Positions 38,551 through 46,719 of a stretch of DNA of 46,719 nucleotides are shown here, in pieces. The first letter of the stretch is position 1; each line of letters begins with the position of its first letter. The notes beneath the pieces were generated by a model. That model had not been told where the DNA came from. It saw nothing but the letters and a program-made list of their open reading frames with translations, and made no database searches. Source of the DNA: Mycobacteriaceae bacterium (lineage in GTDB: Bacteria > Actinomycetota > Actinomycetes > Mycobacteriales > Mycobacteriaceae); the NCBI GenBank assembly GCA_019749805.1, contig JAIEPH010000008.1, positions 1 through 46,719 on the forward strand, written 5' to 3'. The position numbers and the translations under genes were made by a program.

Positions 38551-39915
38551 GTGCTTTCAGCCGTACCTCTAGTACTACCTGACGATGCATTCGCACCGTT
38601 CGGCCCGGACGGGCTGAGCGCGGGCGACACCGCCTGGGTGCTGACCGCCGCGGCGCTGGTGTTGTTCATGACACCTGGCCTGGCGTTCTTCTACGGTGGA
38701 CTGTCCCGGCAAAAGTCGGTTCTCAACATGATGATGATGTCGTTCGGCTCGATAGGAGTCGTCAGCGTCGTCTACATCCTCTGGGGCTATTCGATGTCGT
38801 TCGCTTCGGCGCACACCGGCGCCGACCCGGGCCTCATCTTCGACAATCCGATATCCCTATTCGGGGTGAGTCAGCTTCTGGAAACGAAGGAAGTCGGCGA
38901 GGACACGCTGTATGTCCTCGGCGGATTCGGTTCGGTGCCCGCAATTGTCTGGGTGGCTTTCCAGCTCACCTTCGCCGTGATCACCGTCGCGCTGATCAGT
39001 GGCGCGGTCGCCGAGCGGATGAAGTTCGGAACGTGGTTGCTGTTCGGTGGCATCTGGGTCACGCTGGTGTATTTCCCGCTTTCCCACATGGTGTGGGGCG
39101 GTGGCATGCTCTCCGGCGCTGAGAACGGCATTGCTTCTTGGCTTTTCGGCTACGACGCGGAAGCCGGGGCGGCCAACGTGCCGCCGATCGACTTCGCCGG
39201 CGGCACCGTTGTCCACATCAACGCCGGCATGGCCGCATTGGTTCTGGCGCTGTTGCTCGGGAAGCGGGCCGGATGGGGAAAGACGCCCTACCGGCCGCAT
39301 AACATCCCGTTCGTAATGCTGGGTGCCGCGATTCTGTGGTTCGGTTGGTTCGGCTTCAACGTGGGCTCCGAGGGCGCGGCGGACATGATCGCCGGCCAGG
39401 TCTGGGTCAACACCACGGCGGCCACCGCCGCTGCGATGCTGTCCTGGCTGTTGGTGGAGCGCATTCGCGACGGACACGCGACCAGCGTCGGCGCCGCATC
39501 GGGCATCGTCGCCGGTCTCGTCGCAATCACGCCGGCCTGCGGGGCTCTCACCCCGGTCTGGTCGCTGGTTCTCGGCGCGATCGCAGGCATCTTGTCTGCC
39601 CTGGCGATCGGACTGAAGTACAAGTTCGGATACGACGACTCGCTCGACGTCGTCGGTGTCCATCTCGTCGCGGGTCTCTGGGGCACTGTCGCGATCGGTT
39701 TCTTCGCGACCGATACCGGTCTGTTCCTCGGCGGCGGTGTCCAGCAGTTGGTCGTGCAAACGGTAATCGCCTTGGCGGCAGTCATCTTCACCGGCATCAT
39801 GACCGTAATCATCGCGTTCATCGTGAAGCCGTTGGGCTGGCGAGTTTCCACTGAGGACGAAGAAACTGGTATCGATGAAACCGAACACGCTGAAACGGCT
39901 TATGAGCTCGCCTGA
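38551..39915 (+). CDS. amt: ammonium transporter
   Basis: Amt conducts ammonium/ammonia across the membrane. The 454-residue protein has about eleven membrane segments. The Amt start region reads LFMTPGLAFFYGGLSRQKSV, and the pore twin histidines are H222 (VVHINAGMAAL) and H371 (VGVHLVAGLWG). The GTG at 38551 follows AAGGAGG (38534-38540); an in-frame ATG at 38422 would lie before the GlnR box and lacks a ribosome site. The N-terminus looks signal-like (MLSAVPLVLPDD). glnB follows after 33 bases. Confidence 0.95.
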   Translation: MLSAVPLVLPDDAFAPFGPDGLSAGDTAWVLTAAALVLFMTPGLAFFYGGLSRQKSVLNMMMMSFGSIGVVSVVYILWGYSMSFASAHTGADPGLIFDNPISLFGVSQLLETKEVGEDTLYVLGGFGSVPAIVWVAFQLTFAVITVALISGAVAERMKFGTWLLFGGIWVTLVYFPLSHMVWGGGMLSGAENGIASWLFGYDAEAGAANVPPIDFAGGTVVHINAGMAALVLALLLGKRAGWGKTPYRPHNIPFVMLGAAILWFGWFGFNVGSEGAADMIAGQVWVNTTAATAAAMLSWLLVERIRDGHATSVGAASGIVAGLVAITPACGALTPVWSLVLGAIAGILSALAIGLKYKFGYDDSLDVVGVHLVAGLWGTVAIGFFATDTGLFLGGGVQQLVVQTVIALAAVIFTGIMTVIIAFIVKPLGWRVSTEDEETGIDETEHAETAYELA

Positions 39916-40287
<372 letters not shown>

Positions 40288-40367
40288 CCAGCCCGATGAA
40301 ATAAGAGGTCATCGCCCGGCCGTTGCACCGTGAATGTTTGAAGGTAAGGGCCGGGGGAGGACACGAA

Positions 40368-42875
40368 ATGACTGAGCAGAAACCAGATTCCGCCGCCGGG
40401 GCCCCTCGATGGGAACCCCCGGCGGCGGGTTCGTTACGACCCGCGACCGACCTTTCCGCCGCCGCCGAACAGCTACTGACCAACGGTCCCCGGCAACTGG
40501 ATTCGGCTGCGTTACGCGACGCGCTGCTCGATTTGCACGAATTCTGGCTCACCACAAAGGCCACCGAGATCGGCATCACGCCCACCAGCGGCTTCGCCCT
40601 TGTCGCGACCGGTGGGTTGGGCCGCGGCGAGCTGGTGCCCTACTCGGATCTGGACCTGACACTGCTGCACGACAACATGCCGCACGATGTCGTCGGCCAG
40701 GTCGCCGAGCTGATGTGGTATCCGTTGTGGGACGCGAACATTCGCATCGACCACAGTGTGCGCACGGTACCCGAGGCGTTGACCGTCGCCAGCGAAGACA
40801 TCTCCGCGGGGCTGGCCATGCTCGAAGCGCGGCACATCGCCGGCGACGCGGATCTGTCGGCCCTGTTGATCGCGGGAGCACGGCGGCAGTGGCGTACCGG
40901 CGTCGCTTCGCGTTTCGACGAACTCGTCGAGCACACCCGGGCGCGGTGGCAGCGCAGCGGCGAGATCGCCCACCGCGCCGAGCCCGACCTCAAGTGTGGA
41001 CGCGGTGGCCTGCGCGACGTTCAACTGCTCAACGCGTTGGCGATCGCCCAGCTTGCCGATGTCTATCCCAGCCGATCCCTGGCGTCGCCCACCGAAACTC
41101 TCGGTGAGGCGCACATGACGCTGCTGAACTTACGCACCGAATTGCATCGGGTGGCTGGGCGCGGCCGGGATTTGTTGCTCGCCCAGCACGCCGACGAGAT
41201 CGGCGCCGCGCTGCAGATCGGTGACCGGTTCGAGTTGGCGCGCATGCTTTCCGACGCCGCCCGCACCATCAGCTTCTACGTCGACGCCGGAATCCGCACC
41301 GCAGGCAACGCACTCCCCAAACGCGGACTCTCGGCGTTCCGCAGACCGGCGCGCCGACCCCTCGACGAAGGCGTGGTCGAGTTCGCGGGCGAAGTCATCC
41401 TTGCCCGCGACGCCCGTCCCGAACGTGATCCGGGTCTGATCCTGCGCGTGGCGGCCGCCTCGGCCAACACCGGCCTGCCGATGGCGGCATCCACGCTGGC
41501 CCGTCTGGCCGAAACCGCACCCGAGCTGCGTACCCCGTGGCCTCGCCAGGCGCTTAAAGACCTGCTCGTCATGCTGGGCGCGGGTCCCGCGGCCGTGGCC
41601 ACCATCGAGGCGCTTGACCGAACCGGTCTGTGGGGCAGGCTTTTTCCGGAATGGGGCGCCGTGCGCGACCTCCCGCCGCGCGACGTCGTTCACATCTGGA
41701 CGGTTGATCGTCATCTCGTCGAGACCGTCTCGCGAGCAAGCGCATTCACCACCAGGGTGTCGCGGCCGGATCTGCTGGTTCTCGGTGCGCTGTGCCATGA
41801 CATCGGGAAGGGCCGCGGCGGCGACCACAGCATCATCGGTGCCGAGCTTGCGGTTCAGATCGGCACCCGCCTCGGCCTGTGGCCGTCGGATGTGGAGACC
41901 CTGTCCAAGGTGGTGCGCCACCACCTGCTGTTGCCGCACACCGCCACCAGGCGCGATCTGCAGGACCCCAACACCATTGAGTCGGTGGTCAACACACTCG
42001 ACGGCGACCACGTAGTGCTCGAACTACTGCACGCGCTTGCTGAGGCAGACTCATTGGCCACCGGACCCGGGGTGTGGGGCGATTGGAAGGCCTCGCTCAT
42101 CGGCGATCTCGTGCACCGTTGCCGGTTGGTGATGGCCGGTGACCCACTGCCGCAGCCCGATCCCATTGACCCCCGGTATCTTTCGCTGGCCGCCGAGGTA
42201 GGTGTGCACGTTGAGATCACGCCTGCCGACAGCCCCCACATCTACAACATCACGATGATCGCGCCGGACCGTCGGGGACTGTTGTCCAAGGCCGCGGGTG
42301 TGCTGGCACTGAACTCGCTTCGGGTGCATTCGGCCTCGGTCAACGGACACGCGGGTTCGGCGATCAACACCTTTGTCGTGTCGCCGCATTTCGGTGCTCC
42401 GCCGGCGGCCGAACTGTTGCGGCAGCAGTGGATCCTGGCCCTCGACGGCGACCTCGATGCGCTTGCATCGCTGGACAAGCGTGATCGCGACGCCGCGCAG
42501 TACGGAACGGCGCGTGCGGGAGAAGCGCCGGACGCGGTGCCGATCAACCATGTGGTCGCCCCGCCGCGGATCCTGTGGTCCGAAGGTGCTGCCCCAGGCG
42601 AGCTGGTGGTACAGATCCGTAGCACCGACCGCACCGGCCTGTTGGCGAGGCTGACGGCGGTGTTCGAACGTGACGGCGTCGACATCGCCTGGGCGAAGGT
42701 CACCACCCTCGGCTCGTCGGTGGTCGACCTGTTCGGAATCGTCGCCGTCGGAGACGGCAATTCAGCCGGAGCGCCGGCTCGTTTTCCCTCGACCGTTCGG
42801 GCCGAGCTCGAGCGCGACCTGTACGCGATCCTGCCCACCCCCCCGCCCGCGAAACCGGTGTCGGAAGCCAGCTAG
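40368..42875 (+). CDS. glnD: PII nucleotidylyltransferase (uridylyl/adenylyl-transferase, removing enzyme)
   Basis: GlnD modifies and demodifies PII according to glutamine. The 835-residue protein has the nucleotidyltransferase motif [16 protein letters not shown] with D94 and D96. An HD phosphohydrolase domain contains H477-D478 ([14 protein letters not shown]). Two C-terminal ACT domains follow ([40 protein letters not shown]). The ATG at 40368 has GGGGGAGG seven bases upstream. It lies 80 bases after glnB. Transcription likely ends at the nested hairpin at 42883-42926. Confidence 0.95.
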   Translation: MTEQKPDSAAGAPRWEPPAAGSLRPATDLSAAAEQLLTNGPRQLDSAALRDALLDLHEFWLTTKATEIGITPTSGFALVATGGLGRGELVPYSDLDLTLLHDNMPHDVVGQVAELMWYPLWDANIRIDHSVRTVPEALTVASEDISAGLAMLEARHIAGDADLSALLIAGARRQWRTGVASRFDELVEHTRARWQRSGEIAHRAEPDLKCGRGGLRDVQLLNALAIAQLADVYPSRSLASPTETLGEAHMTLLNLRTELHRVAGRGRDLLLAQHADEIGAALQIGDRFELARMLSDAARTISFYVDAGIRTAGNALPKRGLSAFRRPARRPLDEGVVEFAGEVILARDARPERDPGLILRVAAASANTGLPMAASTLARLAETAPELRTPWPRQALKDLLVMLGAGPAAVATIEALDRTGLWGRLFPEWGAVRDLPPRDVVHIWTVDRHLVETVSRASAFTTRVSRPDLLVLGALCHDIGKGRGGDHSIIGAELAVQIGTRLGLWPSDVETLSKVVRHHLLLPHTATRRDLQDPNTIESVVNTLDGDHVVLELLHALAEADSLATGPGVWGDWKASLIGDLVHRCRLVMAGDPLPQPDPIDPRYLSLAAEVGVHVEITPADSPHIYNITMIAPDRRGLLSKAAGVLALNSLRVHSASVNGHAGSAINTFVVSPHFGAPPAAELLRQQWILALDGDLDALASLDKRDRDAAQYGTARAGEAPDAVPINHVVAPPRILWSEGAAPGELVVQIRSTDRTGLLARLTAVFERDGVDIAWAKVTTLGSSVVDLFGIVAVGDGNSAGAPARFPSTVRAELERDLYAILPTPPPAKPVSEAS

Positions 42876-42882
42876 TTGTACT

Positions 42883-42926
42883 GACCGCCGGGGATTTGGT
42901 GCAGGGTCGCCCCTGCGCCGGCGGTC
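42883..42926 (+). terminator. nested hairpin after glnD
   Basis: Outer arms GACCGCCGG (42883-42891) and CCGGCGGTC (42918-42926) enclose GCAGGG-TCGC-CCCTGC (42901-42916). The structure starts seven bases after the glnD stop. It overlaps the possible -10 CATAAT (42926-42931) of the next gene, so terminator and promoter are back to back. Confidence 0.55.
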
Positions 42927-42941
42927 ATAATCGGCGTCATG
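42926..42941 (+). promoter_or_regulatory. candidate leaderless promoter of the DUF4190 gene
   Basis: CATAAT (42926-42931), close to TATAAT, stands seven bases before the ATG at 42939, without a ribosome site. Confidence 0.35.
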
Positions 42942-43865
42942 ACCGCTGGGAGCCAAAGCTTTGCCAACCGGGGGACGGCCACCGCGCAGGCCGTGGTGAG
43001 CGCGGCGCTGGTGCTCCCGACGACGGTGATCTGGTACCTGCGTTCCTGGCCGGCCGTCATGGACTGGCCGACAAACGGCTTCAGGATCTGGAGCCTCGCC
43101 TGGACGGTGGTGCTGGGGGGCTATTTCGTAGCGGTTGTCGCCGTGCTGGCCCGAACCGCGGCGCGCAGGCTACCCGCGGTGATCATGGCCGCTGCGGCGA
43201 CGGTCATCGATGTCGGCGCCGCGGCGATGCTCTCGTTCTCCTCGTACTCGGACCCGGTTCTGTGGATCGACCGGGTGCTGATGGTCGTGGCTCTCGTTCT
43301 GTTCGTCGGGGCCTGGGGTGTTGCGCGCCGCAACACCCCGAAATGGGCGATCGGCCTGGCCCCGGCGCTGGTGATCGCCGTTCTCGTGACCGCGCTGTAC
43401 GCGACGGATTGGCTGTCCACGGCGTTCGGCACGGCTTGGATCGCGTACTGGGCGGTTTGGATCGGGGGATTCCTACTGGGTTGCCTGGCCTGCTGGGGCT
43501 TTGATGCGATGGGAATGTCGGCCGCGAACACCGAAACCCCGGCCGTCCTGCCGGCACCCGTCCAGACGCTCGGATCGTCGGCATTCCCGGCGACACCGCA
43601 GACGAACACGATGGCCGTCGCGGCGCTGGTGTCCTCGCTGGTACTTGCGCCGCTAGGCATCGTCTTCGGACACGTGGCACTGAGGCAGATCGAGAGAACC
43701 GGCCAGGACGGCCGGGGAATGGCCGTTGCAGGCCTGGTGATCGGCTACGTCGTGACGGTGCTGCTGGCGCTGTTCCTGATCCTCGTCGTGGCGTGGTTGG
43801 CTCTGATACTCGGTTCGATCGACGACGTGTCGAATGCGGCGCCGGTCGTCCTCTCGGGCAGATGA
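42939..43865 (+). CDS. DUF4190 multi-pass membrane protein
   Basis: The 308-residue protein has about seven predicted membrane segments. The first two thirds are helices I cannot place in a family. The end is a DUF4190 unit (MAVAALVSSLVLAPLGIVFG, then HVALRQIERTGQDGRGMAVAGL), typical of actinobacterial membrane proteins of unknown function. A Pro/Ala/Thr linker (NTETPAVLPAPVQTLGSSAF) joins the parts. It lies between glnD and ffh in the position of M. tuberculosis Rv2917 but I cannot confirm orthology. No function is assigned. Confidence 0.75.
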   Translation: MTAGSQSFANRGTATAQAVVSAALVLPTTVIWYLRSWPAVMDWPTNGFRIWSLAWTVVLGGYFVAVVAVLARTAARRLPAVIMAAAATVIDVGAAAMLSFSSYSDPVLWIDRVLMVVALVLFVGAWGVARRNTPKWAIGLAPALVIAVLVTALYATDWLSTAFGTAWIAYWAVWIGGFLLGCLACWGFDAMGMSAANTETPAVLPAPVQTLGSSAFPATPQTNTMAVAALVSSLVLAPLGIVFGHVALRQIERTGQDGRGMAVAGLVIGYVVTVLLALFLILVVAWLALILGSIDDVSNAAPVVLSGR

Positions 43866-43911
43866 GCGACGGCAGAAGACCCGGCTGACCCGGGTGTCGC
43901 CTGGGAGAAGT

Positions 43912-43927
43912 TAGGCTGGACCGCGTG
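43912..43927 (+). promoter_or_regulatory. candidate leaderless promoter of ffh
   Basis: TAGGCT (43912-43917) precedes the GTG at 43925 by seven bases, with no ribosome site. This fits a leaderless start for ffh. Confidence 0.4.
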
Positions 43928-45475
43928 TTTGAATCGCTTTCCGACCGATTGACCGGCGCCCTCCAGGGGCTGCGCGGCAAGGGGCGGTTGTCCGACGCCG
44001 ACATCGACGCGACGACCCGCGAGATTCGGTTGGCCCTGCTCGAAGCGGACGTGTCCCTGCCGGTGGTGCGCGACTTCGTCGCACGCATCAAGGAGCGCGC
44101 GAAGGGCGCCGAGGTGTCGGGCGCGCTGAACCCCGCCCAGCAGGTCGTCAAGATCGTCAACGAGGAACTCATCGCCATCCTCGGCGGGGAGACGCGCCGG
44201 CTGGCGTTCGCGAAGACCCCGCCGACGGTGATCATGCTGGCGGGTCTGCAGGGTTCCGGTAAGACCACGCTGGCCGGCAAGCTTGCCAAATGGCTTAAAG
44301 ACCAAGGGAATACGCCGCTTCTCGTGGCGTGTGACCTGCAGCGGCCCGGTGCCGTCAACCAGCTCCAGATCGTCGGCCAGCGAGCCGGCGTCGATGTCTT
44401 CGCCCCGCACCCGGGCACCGCCGAGGGATCCGACGATTCGGCGCCAGGCGATCCGGTCGCGGTGGCATCGGCAGGTATCGCCGAGGCCAATGCCAGGCAC
44501 CACGACGTCGTCATCGTCGACACCGCCGGCCGCCTCGGCATCGACGAGGAACTCATGCGGCAGGCCGGCGCCATTCGCGACGCCGTCAACCCCGACGAAG
44601 TGATCTTCGTGCTCGACGCGATGATCGGTCAGGACGCCGTCAACACCGCCGAGGCGTTCCGCGAAGGGGTCGGCTTCACGGGCGTCGTGCTGACCAAGCT
44701 CGATGGCGACGCGCGCGGCGGTGCCGCGCTATCGGTGCGCGAGATCACCGGTGTGCCGATCCTCTTTGCGTCCGCGGGCGAGAAGCTCGAGGATTTCGAT
44801 GTCTTCCACCCCGACCGGATGGCCAGCCGGATCCTGGGCATGGGCGACGTGCTCACCCTCATCGAGCAGGCCGAACAGGTCTTCGACGCGCAACAGGCCG
44901 AGGAAGCCGCCGCGAAGATCGGCAGCGGCGAGCTCACGCTGGAGGACTTCCTCGAGCAGATGCTGGCGATCCGCAAAATGGGCCCGATCGGCAACCTGCT
45001 GGGCATGCTGCCCGGTGCAGGCCAGATGAAGGACGCGCTGGCAGCCGTCGACGACAAGTCGCTCGACCGGTTGCAGGCGATCATCCGTGGCATGACGCCC
45101 GCCGAGCGTGCGGACCCCAAGATCATCAACGGTTCGCGTCGGCTGCGCATCGCCAACGGATCCGGCGTCACAGTCGGTGAGGTCAACCAGCTTGTCGACC
45201 GGTTCTTCGAGGCGCGCAAGATGATGTCGTCGATGGCCGGTCAGATGGGTATGCCCTTCGGCCGCAAGGGATCATCTCGTAAGACGGCGAAGAACAAGAA
45301 GAAGGGTAAGAAGGGTGGTCGCGGGCCGACGCCACCCAAGGTGCGCAATCCGCTGGGTCAGGGAATGCCTGCCGGATTCCCAGACCTTTCGGACATGCCC
45401 AAGGGACTGGACGAACTTCCTCCCGGTCTCGCCAACATCGACCTGTCGAAGTTCAAGTTCCCGGGCCAGAACTAG
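43925..45475 (+). CDS. ffh: signal recognition particle protein Ffh
   Basis: Ffh is the SRP GTPase that binds 4.5S RNA and signal peptides. The 516-residue protein has the N domain, then the G domain with GLQGSGKTT (107-115), DTAGRLGIDEELM and TKLDGDARGG. The methionine-rich M domain follows (MLPGAGQMKDAL; MMSSMAGQMGMPFG). The C-terminus has a lysine-rich stretch (KNKKKGKKGG) and a Pro/Asp-rich tail ending FKFPGQN. The GTG at 43925 is the first codon of the conserved MFESLSDRLTGALQGLRGKG. The next gene starts two bases after its stop. Confidence 0.97.
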   Translation: MFESLSDRLTGALQGLRGKGRLSDADIDATTREIRLALLEADVSLPVVRDFVARIKERAKGAEVSGALNPAQQVVKIVNEELIAILGGETRRLAFAKTPPTVIMLAGLQGSGKTTLAGKLAKWLKDQGNTPLLVACDLQRPGAVNQLQIVGQRAGVDVFAPHPGTAEGSDDSAPGDPVAVASAGIAEANARHHDVVIVDTAGRLGIDEELMRQAGAIRDAVNPDEVIFVLDAMIGQDAVNTAEAFREGVGFTGVVLTKLDGDARGGAALSVREITGVPILFASAGEKLEDFDVFHPDRMASRILGMGDVLTLIEQAEQVFDAQQAEEAAAKIGSGELTLEDFLEQMLAIRKMGPIGNLLGMLPGAGQMKDALAAVDDKSLDRLQAIIRGMTPAERADPKIINGSRRLRIANGSGVTVGEVNQLVDRFFEARKMMSSMAGQMGMPFGRKGSSRKTAKNKKKGKKGGRGPTPPKVRNPLGQGMPAGFPDLSDMPKGLDELPPGLANIDLSKFKFPGQN

Positions 45476-45477
45476 GC

Positions 45478-46572
45478 ATGCCTGCGCCACCACTGCACGT
45501 ACGCGGTCGCGGGCTGCCCGATGAACAACCCGTCGAGTGGTGGATCGTCGACGGCACGCTCAGCGCCGAACCGGTACCGGACGCCGAGACCGTCTTCGGT
45601 GCTGACGGGGCTGACGGATGGATCCTGCCCGGGCTCGTCGATGCGCACTGCCACGTCGGCCTCGGGGAGCACGGCCCTGTCGACACCATCGACGAGTGCA
45701 TCACCCAGGCCGAGACGGAACGCGGCGTGGGCGCCCTGCTGCTGCGCGATGCGGGCTCACCCATCGACACCCGCAGCCTCGACGATAACGACGACCTGCC
45801 GCGGATCATCCGCGCGGGACGCCACCTCGCCAGGCCCAAGCGTTATCAGCGCGGCTTCGCGATCGAGATGGAGGACGAGTCCCAACTGCCCGACGCCGTC
45901 GCCGAACAGGCGCGGTTCGGCGACGGCTGGGTGAAGCTCGTCGGCGACTGGATCGACCGCGAAGTCGGCGATCTGGCTCCACTGTGGTCCGACGATGTGC
46001 TGAAGGCGGCAATCGACGCGGCCCACGACAACGGCGCCCGCGTCACGGCGCACGTGTTCAGCGAGGACGCGCTGCCCGGGCTCATCAGGGCAGGCATCGA
46101 CTGCATCGAGCACGGTACCGGTCTGACCGACGGCACCATCGAGCTGATGGTCGAACACGGCACGGCGCTGGTGCCGACGCTGATCAATATCGAAAACTTT
46201 CCCGGAATCGCTGACAACGCAACGAAATTCCCGACCTATGCCCGGCACATGCGAGATCTTTACGAGATGTGCCCGTCGCGTATCGCCGCCGCGCGGGAGG
46301 CGGGCGTGCCGATCTATGCGGGCACCGACGCGGGCAGCATGGTGGCTCACGGCCGCATCGCGGACGAGATCGACGCGCTCAAGGGCATCGGGATGAGCCC
46401 GACAGAGGCGCTGGGCGCGGCCTGCTGGACCGCCCGCGAATGGCTGGGCCGCCCTGGCATCGAGCACGGGGCCTCGGCCGATCTCGTCTGCTACAAGGAC
46501 GATCCGCGGCAGGGCGCTGCCGTCGTCACTGCGCCCGACGTGGTGATCCTGCGCGGCAGGGTCTACCGCTAG
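45478..46572 (+). CDS. amidohydrolase-superfamily metal-dependent hydrolase
   Basis: The 364-residue protein resembles M. tuberculosis Rv2915c. It has the superfamily ligands H57/H59 (VDAHCHVG), a candidate bridging lysine (GWVKLVGD), H in VTAHVF and IEHGTGL, and the catalytic aspartate in AGTDAGSM. The fold suggests a dipeptidase-, imidazolonepropionase- or prolidase-like enzyme acting on an amide or lactone; the substrate cannot be named. The ATG lies two bases after the ffh stop, so it is probably translated from the ffh message. After it, 46573-46652 shows nothing recognisable. Confidence 0.85.
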   Translation: MPAPPLHVRGRGLPDEQPVEWWIVDGTLSAEPVPDAETVFGADGADGWILPGLVDAHCHVGLGEHGPVDTIDECITQAETERGVGALLLRDAGSPIDTRSLDDNDDLPRIIRAGRHLARPKRYQRGFAIEMEDESQLPDAVAEQARFGDGWVKLVGDWIDREVGDLAPLWSDDVLKAAIDAAHDNGARVTAHVFSEDALPGLIRAGIDCIEHGTGLTDGTIELMVEHGTALVPTLINIENFPGIADNATKFPTYARHMRDLYEMCPSRIAAAREAGVPIYAGTDAGSMVAHGRIADEIDALKGIGMSPTEALGAACWTAREWLGRPGIEHGASADLVCYKDDPRQGAAVVTAPDVVILRGRVYR

Positions 46573-46652
46573 TAGACGTCGCGCAGATACCGGTGTTGCC
46601 TCCCTTTCCCGAGTGAATTCGGCGCGCTCATCAACCCTGAGGGGTCGTGTGG

Positions 46653-46719
46653 TGTCTCGGGACATCGCTGACACTTATGTCTTGGGACATCGCTGACACT
46701 CATGGTGCCGGTTTGGGTT
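46653..46719. mobile_element. possible end of an insertion sequence (25-bp-period direct repeats), cut by the window edge
   Basis: A 23-bp unit occurs twice with a 25-bp period (46653-46675 and 46678-46700). The copies differ at one base and contain TGTC-T-C/T-GGGACATCGCTGACA. Each unit begins TGTC and ends GACAC, giving terminal TGTC/GACA symmetry like transposase-binding sites at ends of IS481/IS3-type elements. No transposase is visible because the window ends 19 bases later. The element type is a guess. Confidence 0.4.

Noticed and set aside
38857..39888. 343-codon frame antisense to amt
   Set aside because: No homology, and amt is unambiguous.

Overview
This window is a conserved housekeeping stretch of a mycobacterial chromosome. 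The DNA is GC-rich with many GTG starts. Protein after protein resembles its Mycobacterium tuberculosis counterpart, and gene order follows the M. tuberculosis block from the IclR regulator/leuC (about Rv2989-Rv2988c) to the amidohydrolase after ffh (about Rv2915c). The large lipid-virulence (PDIM/PGL) region that in M. tuberculosis lies between the coaD and sepIVA homologues is absent, and a type 2 isopentenyl-diphosphate isomerase sits between smc and ftsY. Both suggest a non-tuberculous, probably environmental Mycolicibacterium-type species. Synteny and identifications rest on remembered reference proteins, not on a search.

Layout. 1-3.8 kb: an IclR regulator divergent from leuCD, then hupB with a nine-copy 27-bp repeat and a large stem-loop shared with the convergent mutT1. 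3.8-7.7 kb (minus strand): fbiD, ppk, mutT1 (F420, polyphosphate, nucleotide sanitation). 7.7-13.6 kb: gpsA, a Cys/Met-metabolism PLP enzyme, ddl, then minus-strand DUF3515 and solo RAM-domain genes, then thiL and ung. 13.6-14.2 kb (minus): a repeat-bearing lipoprotein and rpmB. 14.4-19.0 kb: a fakA-like gene, recG and a membrane/secreted HNH protein. 19.0-21.8 kb: two tandem aldo-keto reductases divergent from lipN with overlapping start codons. 21.8-27.7 kb: dsbA-like, VKOR, pyc, rsmD, coaD. 27.8-32.3 kb: hemerythrin-like protein, sepIVA, DUF177, rnc, fpg, OsmC, acyP. 32.3-38.4 kb: smc, idi2 (minus), ftsY. 38.4-42.9 kb: the nitrogen cluster amt-glnB-glnD behind a GlnR-like box. 42.9-46.6 kb: a DUF4190 membrane protein, ffh and an amidohydrolase. 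The last 70 bases carry a 25-bp-period direct repeat that may be the end of an insertion sequence running out of the window.

Functional groupings: DsbA-like + VKOR make an extracytoplasmic disulfide module; ffh and ftsY give the SRP pathway; rnc, rsmD, rpmB and DUF177 belong to ribosome/RNA maturation; ung, fpg, recG and mutT1 to genome maintenance; amt-glnB-glnD to nitrogen sensing. I found no tRNA, rRNA, CRISPR array, prophage or complete transposon, and no obviously new multi-gene system. The observations most worth a second look are regulatory or structural: the leu operator, a GlnR box, a SigF-like promoter, the structured sepIVA leader, the inverted repeats at gene ends, a likely CTG start for rsmD, many candidate leaderless starts, idi2, and the terminal repeat.
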